Of a stretch of 64,000 nucleotides of DNA, positions 59,901 through 64,000 are shown in pieces. A program made the translations under genes and the position numbers. The notes beneath the pieces are model-generated. The model did not search any database. It was not told where the DNA came from and saw nothing but the letters and a program-made list of their open reading frames with translations. Every line of letters starts with the position of its first letter. The first letter of the stretch is position 1. The stretch spans positions 6,567,001-6,631,000 of the forward strand of contig NC_079888.1 of assembly GCF_029227915.1 (NCBI RefSeq), given 5' to 3'. This DNA is from Hydractinia symbiolongicarpus. Its lineage: Eukaryota > Cnidaria > Hydrozoa > Anthoathecata > Hydractiniidae.

Positions 59901-62900
59901 TTTAAATGTTACATTACAGTAATGTGGATTTTTTAGTGTGTGCATCGAGATTTAGCGGCAAGAAACATTCTGTTGACTGATGATATGACTGTAAAAGTGG
60001 CAGATTTCGGTCTTGCGAGAGACACTACTGGGGAGAATTACTACCACAAGAAAACTGAGGGGATGCTTCCCATTAAATGGATGGCACCAGAAGCAATTAT
60101 TGAGCAGAAATACACTTCGAAGAGTGACGTGTAAGTCCCGCATTAATTCGCAGTACAGTTAGAACATTTGCTGTAAATGTGTAATGTCTGATGATATATT
60201 GCTACCCAAGGAGGGGGGGGGGGGGGGGGGAGGAGGCGGAATACCTTCCCTTGTTACAGCATGATAAAAAAGGCGGTATTGTGCGCAACAAAAGAATAAG
60301 TAAGGTGGCTTTCTAAAATTGAATAACTTGTCAAATTTTAAAACTCTCTTTAATCCTTTTTAAAAAATTGAAATTGCTTGGCTGGAAAGGGTTAAACTTT
60401 GTTGAACATCTGCGGAAAATACAACCGTGTCACTCGTAAAATACGAAAAAAACATTTTTTCAACATTTAAGAAAATATAATAATAAAAGGTTGGAAGTTT
60501 TGTCATTTAACGAATGTTTGTACTGTTTAGTAGTTTAGAGATACTAGTCGTTAGCCCGTGGAAAATCCACGTTTTCGCCCGTCGCAGCTAAGCTACCATT
60601 TTGCGTGACAGACAGACAGACATACAGACAGACAGACGTATATGGGCATTATAATACAGATTTACAATAAATTTTGTAAAAAACCTGTTACCAGTATTCC
60701 TAGGGAGTATAACGATCATTTTTTAACTTGTTTTTGTTGGACGGAGGCAACGATTTATTAAGTGGAATATGTTTTTACTGTTTCAGATGGTCTTTCGGTA
60801 TACTTTTATGGGAGATTTTTACACTCGGATCAACACCATATCCAACCATAAAAAATTCTGACATACTGCATTACATTAAAAGCGGAGAGAGGCTTGAAAG
60901 TCCGAAGGATTGTCCAGAAGATATCTATAAAGTGATGTTGGATTGTTGGTCGCATACCACTGAAGCAAGACCAAACTTTCTTGATGTAAGAAATGAGATT
61001 GACGGTATCCTAACAAGCAACGTAAGAATAATAACTTAAGTTTGATAAGTCCGCTTTACTTTCGAATTATTAACTTCAGAGAAAGTAGATTCTATGTGTA
61101 GCAGACAGTGTTGAAAATTTCTCATAATGGTGTTGTAGGAATTGGATAGATATTGCCCTTTCACCCCAATAAATTTATTGTTTTCTGTTAAGAAGATATT
61201 TAGTTTCATTTTTTTAGTACTGCAATAAAAAGTTGTTCTAAAGACTCATTGTTAGCAAATATGTTCTTTTCTTATCCTTAGGAACAAAGTGTTTTCTCGA
61301 AGACGACGATGGCAAGTGTTTATAATTTGGATTATCGAAAGACAGGAAAGTCGCAAACAGAAGCGTCAAATAAATATACAAAGGAAATGCCAAGGTACAA
61401 ACTTTAAAAATATAAAACAAGTCTAAGGAAATGGTTTCCCTTATGCAGGTTTTATTTTTATTTTTCTCTGCCAATGATTTTCTTCTTATCCCAATTAAAC
61501 TGATGACTTCTGCCTTAAAAATGGAAAGTGAGGGGCGGTGGTGATGCATTACGGAAAATGGAAAGGAAACGGTGATGCATTATGGTACACATAAATCCAA
61601 TACATTATACCTTGCTTATTAGTTATAACATTGATAAAGAAGAAGAAGAAGAAACTAACGGTGACGAGGACGACGGTAATGGCACCTTATACTTGACTCT
61701 TGGTGGAGATGATGAGAAGAATATTGGTGAAGTCAACAGTTCTTTCAACATGGATGAACAACCGTACGCAAACCAACTTGAACTAACCACGGATGATTCG
61801 TACCTAATTCTAAAGAAAAGCGACTTTACAGGTAACAGTGTCGACACGAAGGGACCTGCTGACGTTCAAGAGGACGCCGATGAGTCGGATCTTCGACTGA
61901 CAACAGAAAATACTCAATTTGAGAATACCTTTGAAATACAGGGAGAAGAGAAAAAAAGAATAACATGGAAAGATATAGAAGATGGCGAAACTTCACAAAG
62001 AGAGATCGAAAATGTTACCGAACTAGAAGTTAAATGTGTAGATAAAATCGCAACATATGCAAATCTGCAAGAAGACGAAGGTAGACTCAATACAGGAAGT
62101 AATAAAATGGGAGAATTTGAAATAGAAATGAAGACATACGGAGATGTGTTTTGTGGACCGACAAATGAGCCAATCAAAAATCAAGATGATAATGCTGAAC
62201 AACTTGAAGATACATCCAGCAAAGAGGCTGATGGTAAAATTGATCATTTTGTGGATAATGATGCCATTGAAAATGCATCTCAGCAACAGATCAAAAATTT
62301 AAATGTTGCAGAAACGAGCTTAACAGATAATGAAGTTAAACACATAGTTGAGATGCATTACCATGCATTGGATGTTGATGACATAAAGGAGAGATTGCGT
62401 CCTGCCGAAATTGAAAATGAAGAACAATGCAACAGCAAAAATGAGATAAAAGAAGATAAGGAAAACAAAGTTGAGGCAAACGAGGAATCTAATACCAATC
62501 ACGACGTAAATGATTGTCACACTAAAGACAAGAATACAAATGGATCTGATGATAAAAAAACAAAAGTAAAGACATATGTCGAGGGAGAAGTTGAGACGAA
62601 TGTCGAGGGAGAATTTGAGACGAATGTCGAGGGAGAAGTTGAGACGAATGTCGAGGGAGAAGTTGAGACGAATGTCGAGGGAGAAGTTGAGAAGAATGTC
62701 GAGGGAGAAGTTGAGAAGAATGTCGAGGGAGAAGTTGAGACGAATGTCGAGGGAGAAGTTGAGAAGAATGTCGAGGGAAAAGGTGAGAAGAATGTCGAGG
62801 GAGAAGTTGAGAAGAATGTCGAGGGAGAAGTTGAGACGAATGTCGAGGGAGAAGTTGAGACGAATGTTGAACGAAAGGATGATACAAATGTCGAACGAAA

Positions 62901-62928
62901 AGATGATACAAATGTCGAACGAAATTAA
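41900..62928 (+). CDS. RTK-B: receptor tyrosine kinase with five NIDO domains and long repetitive tail, 2038 aa
   Basis: Twenty-one coding exons: 41900-41951, 42454-42566, 43260-43749, 47088-47176, 47627-48092, 48989-49095, 50073-50135, 50460-50850, 51435-51565, 53379-53862, 54188-54300, 54983-55499, 55754-56041, 56811-57083, 57481-57632, 57985-58231, 59435-59727, 59937-60130, 60787-61021, 61282-61394, 61623-62928. All junctions GT-AG with matching phases; total 2039 codons with stop. Layout as RTK-A: signal peptide, NIDO x5 (18-1005), two FN3-like modules (1006-1192), TM (about 1200-1219), kinase (about 1270-1560). [12 protein letters not shown] (Lys 1322), HRDLAARN (Asp 1428), DFG (1446) and YY (1458-1459) are intact. 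The tail exon adds 434 residues, acidic, ending in 8-residue repeats. Several introns carry transposons. Weakest junctions: donors after 57632 (GTAGAA) and 58231 (GTCGGT). Confidence 0.87.
42454..43749 (+). other. RTK-B NIDO module 1 (2 exons)
   Basis: Exons 42454-42566 and 43260-43749. [43 protein letters not shown] and [12 protein letters not shown]. Exon B is 490 nt, the same as in RTK-A. Confidence 0.88.
43874..44104 (+). mobile_element. Helitron-like element, tandem copy 1, in RTK-B intron
   Basis: Starts TCTATATTATAATGCCCGT; ends with the TGTGGATTTTTCCAC hairpin and CTAACGAGAAG, where the usual CTAG is altered to GAAG. Copy 2 begins at the next base. Confidence 0.65.
44105..44294 (+). 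mobile_element. Helitron-like element, tandem copy 2
   Basis: Starts TCTCTTTAATAATAGCCGT; ends with the CGTGGATTTTTCCACG hairpin and TTAACGAG. About 120 bp before its end is nearly identical to copy 1. Confidence 0.65.
44297..45525 (+). mobile_element. Helitron-like element, copy 3 (1.2 kb)
   Basis: Starts TCTATATTAAATTACCCGT; ends with a decayed hairpin (AATTTTTCCACAGGCTAACC) and CTAG|T. Carries about 1 kb of extra internal sequence, bounded by inverted copies of GGAACTTGCGCAA (44349 and about 45459), perhaps a nested element or captured DNA. No Rep/helicase coding capacity. Confidence 0.55.
45526..47087. other. Remainder of RTK-B intron after the Helitrons
   Basis: AT-rich, no further element or exon that I can support. 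Confidence 0.3.
47088..48092 (+). other. RTK-B NIDO module 2 (2 exons), diverged
   Basis: Exons 47088-47176 and 47627-48092 (89 and 466 nt, identical to RTK-A). [20 protein letters not shown] is kept; NTFQ has become [10 protein letters not shown]; the end segment [14 protein letters not shown] matches [14 protein letters not shown] of RTK-A. Confidence 0.8.
48989..50850 (+). other. RTK-B NIDO module 3 (3 exons), diverged
   Basis: Exons 48989-49095, 50073-50135 and 50460-50850. The first two together (170 nt) correspond to the single 179-nt exon of RTK-A; the extra intron is phase 0. [16 protein letters not shown] and the YKYC segment match [15 protein letters not shown] and YKYC of RTK-A. 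Confidence 0.72.
49690..50033. repeat. 12-bp minisatellite (TAGCTGCTTCAC)n in the RTK-B-specific intron
   Basis: About 25 degenerate units of TAGCTGCWTCAY fill the part of the intron just before the acceptor of the 63-nt exon at 50073. Confidence 0.75.
51435..53862 (+). other. RTK-B NIDO module 4 (2 exons)
   Basis: Exons 51435-51565 and 53379-53862. [10 protein letters not shown] opens it; [26 protein letters not shown] and [14 protein letters not shown] follow; the YRE motif is lost, as in RTK-A module 4. Confidence 0.8.
51566..53378. other. Long RTK-B intron (1.8 kb)
   Basis: No element or exon supported; AT-rich. Confidence 0.3.
54188..55499 (+). other. RTK-B NIDO module 5 (2 exons)
   Basis: Exons 54188-54300 and 54983-55499. 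[44 protein letters not shown] and [11 protein letters not shown]: a typical NIDO copy. Confidence 0.87.
55754..57083 (+). other. RTK-B membrane-proximal beta-sandwich pair (FN3-like)
   Basis: Exons 55754-56041 and 56811-57083, both phase 1-1. The first shows the FN3 signature more clearly than RTK-A: FIKVMWK and [15 protein letters not shown]. The second has LHWSV and [13 protein letters not shown], matching [13 protein letters not shown] of RTK-A. Confidence 0.65.
56148..56703 (+). mobile_element. piggyBac-like MITE, copy 5 (5'-truncated), in RTK-B intron
   Basis: Ends AGGACCGAATAGGGTTAA at 56703. The interior follows copies 1 and 2 (TGACGTCATCGAAAGC, ACAAAGTTGTGTTGT). The left terminus is missing. 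Confidence 0.7.
57481..57632 (+). other. RTK-B transmembrane exon
   Basis: Hydrophobic helix [20 protein letters not shown] followed by [15 protein letters not shown]; same exon position and phase as RTK-A, one codon shorter. Confidence 0.85.
60213..60230. repeat. Poly-G run (18 G)
   Basis: An uninterrupted G run inside an RTK-B intron, followed by AGGAGGCGG; striking in AT-rich DNA. Confidence 0.8.
60544..60660 (-). mobile_element. Helitron-like element, short copy, inverted, in RTK-B intron
   Basis: Read on the minus strand it starts TCTGTATTATAATGCCCAT and ends with hairpin CGTGGATTTTCCACG, GGCTAACGA and CTAG followed by T. A GTCTGTCTGTCTGTC tract follows the 5' end, as in the other copies. 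Confidence 0.7.
61282..62928 (+). other. RTK-B cytoplasmic tail (2 exons), long and acidic
   Basis: Exons 61282-61394 and 61623-62928. The first about 70 residues of the last exon correspond to the RTK-A tail ([11 protein letters not shown] against [17 protein letters not shown] against DSLYLVM). YANQ and YANL fit the Grb2 YxN consensus. The rest is Glu/Asn/Lys-rich and ends in repeats. AATAAA lies at 63197-63202. Confidence 0.8.
62578..62928 (+). repeat. 24-bp coding minisatellite, VEGEVETN repeats
   Basis: Twelve 24-bp units encode VEGEVETN or close variants ([24 protein letters not shown]; 62578-62865), then two VERKDDTN units and a final VERN before the stop. Units are nearly identical at DNA level, so expansion is recent. 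Because the unit is a multiple of 3, long ORFs in other frames here are by-products. Confidence 0.9.
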
Positions 62929-63400
62929 TGAATATTTGGGGGATATATAAAGATATTTAAAATTGCATAAAATGTGAAAATCCTGCAGACATGGAAGCCT
63001 GGGGAACGGATCATTGTTATTTCATGAAATCGCTATTGCTTATGTATGGTTACACATAGTTCAGAACAAGTAAATTATTTTGTAATGGGGAAGTTACACG
63101 AGTGCCACACACAACAAAGAAAATGTTAAAACCCTAAAACGACTTCTCTTTTCTTTCTGTAATATTTCACCACGAGAGAATGTTACCTAATTATTTAATA
63201 AAAAATTAACACGGACATATTCTCCCCGTTTATTTTTTTACGTCAACTGGTTAATAAGTAACGAGGTAAACAAATCGATTCCTCTCAAACTTTCACGGAC
63301 AAAACTTCTGTGATTGGAAAAAGAAAATTTCATTTTGCAAATGAGCCTTTTTTATTATAATAGCTGTTTTCCACCATGGCTAATTTTGACGAACTCGATT
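62929..63400. other. RTK-B 3' UTR and flank
   Basis: AATAAA at 63197-63202, about 270 nt past the stop. Nothing else supported. Confidence 0.4.
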
Positions 63401-63910
63401 CTATGGCACAACTTGTACCCGCGACTTATTAATAGCGGCCTGCGTTTTTCAACTAGCGGCAGCCAGATTTACCACCAGTTATGTTAATTCTGGTCATGAT
63501 TTCAACGCATGAGTTACTTTTAGTCCACAAGTTTCGGTAATACTGGCGGGCAAGTTAGTGGCCGTGCTTTTTACTGACAATTATACCAAATCTAGTCCTG
63601 CATTTAACAATTCATAACTCGCGCATATAACTCGCGGCCGCGACATTATCTATAGCGGCCGAATGGTATAATTCACAAGGGTATTGTATGTCGCGTCCGC
63701 GATTTATATACTCAAAGTCGCAAGCAAAATTAATGGCTCATAATTCGCGACTGCATGTTATAAGTTGCGGCCGCGAGTTATAACTGGCGGCCGCGTCTTT
63801 TTGCCATACAATTTTCTAGCCCACTACGTGACCAACACATTCCACAGACCAGATCCACACTGCTTCTGGCTGCGACTTATATTTGTAACACGCGGCCGCT
63901 AGTTGTAAGT
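63401..63910. repeat. Cluster of GCGGCCGC motifs in degenerate repeats
   Basis: GCGGCCGC occurs at 63634, 63767, 63787 and about 63893, with near matches at about 63434, 63655 and 63691. They are separated by AT-rich spacers often reading TATAA or CGACTTAT. This looks like a degenerate, partly palindromic repeat; its class is unknown. Confidence 0.55.
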
Positions 63911-64000
63911 TTTGAACTAGAATCCAGTTCGTCCAAATCAGCCACGCTTGTTTTTTTTTTTTTTTATGACGATACATATATTTTGTCATTCAGTACATAT

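Larger units (their letters stand above)
57985..61021 (+). other. RTK-B tyrosine kinase domain (4 exons)
   Basis: Exons 57985-58231, 59435-59727, 59937-60130 and 60787-61021; the last three have exactly the RTK-A lengths. [48 protein letters not shown] and [10 protein letters not shown] are complete. Confidence 0.9.

Noticed and set aside
62522-62950. Long ORFs in other frames over the 24-bp repeat (124 aa plus, 129 aa minus)
   Set aside because: A repeat whose unit is a multiple of three keeps several frames open; only the frame continuing RTK-B is supported.

Overview
The window looks like nuclear DNA of an early-branching animal, most likely a cnidarian and perhaps a hydrozoan. It is AT-rich, its genes are split by GT-AG introns, and polyadenylation signals of the AATAAA type follow several genes. 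Gene content is metazoan: receptor tyrosine kinases, a class C GPCR, a Ly6/uPAR protein and NIDO domains. Small non-autonomous transposons are frequent. The species assignment is inference; no rRNA, tRNA or mitochondrial marker is present.

Left part, 1-23170. Repeats (a 527-bp-offset tandem duplication, piggyBac-like MITEs, a foldback element, a 10-bp minisatellite) surround a few genes, all on the minus strand. They are: a possible small membrane peptide with a TATA box (2505-2699); a three-exon GPI-anchored Ly6/uPAR-type protein (4534-5802); a four-exon secreted precursor with an acidic pro-region and a very arginine-rich, partly repetitive C-terminal half, organised like a cnidarian cationic antimicrobial peptide precursor (8548-9904); an intronless class C GPCR (15528-17972); and a possible small cysteine-containing secreted peptide (19857-20066). 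Diverged copies of one interspersed repeat flank the GPCR.

Right part, 23173-62928. Two large plus-strand genes lie head to tail. I rebuilt both exon by exon from splice signals and reading phase. RTK-A (23173-38019) has 20 coding exons and 1660 codons; RTK-B (41900-62928) has 21 coding exons and 2038 codons. Both encode a signal peptide, five NIDO modules, two beta-sandwich (FN3-like) modules, one transmembrane helix, an FGFR/VEGFR-like tyrosine kinase with all catalytic motifs, and a tyrosine-motif tail. Each NIDO module is built from two exons, entered and left in phase 1, so modules can be duplicated without breaking the frame. Many exons have identical lengths in the two genes, so the pair is a tandem duplication. 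The copies differ in the third NIDO module, where one has an extra intron filled with a minisatellite. They differ most in the tail: 68 codons in RTK-A against 434 in RTK-B's last exon, which ends in a 24-bp coding minisatellite. I know of no described receptor family with repeated NIDO domains on a tyrosine kinase; this is the best candidate here for an undescribed system.

Transposable elements sit in the RTK introns: Helitron-like elements (three head to tail in RTK-B), a Tigger/pogo-like MITE in RTK-A and a piggyBac-like MITE in RTK-B. The last 600 bases hold a cluster of GC-rich GCGGCCGC motifs in an otherwise AT-rich sequence.
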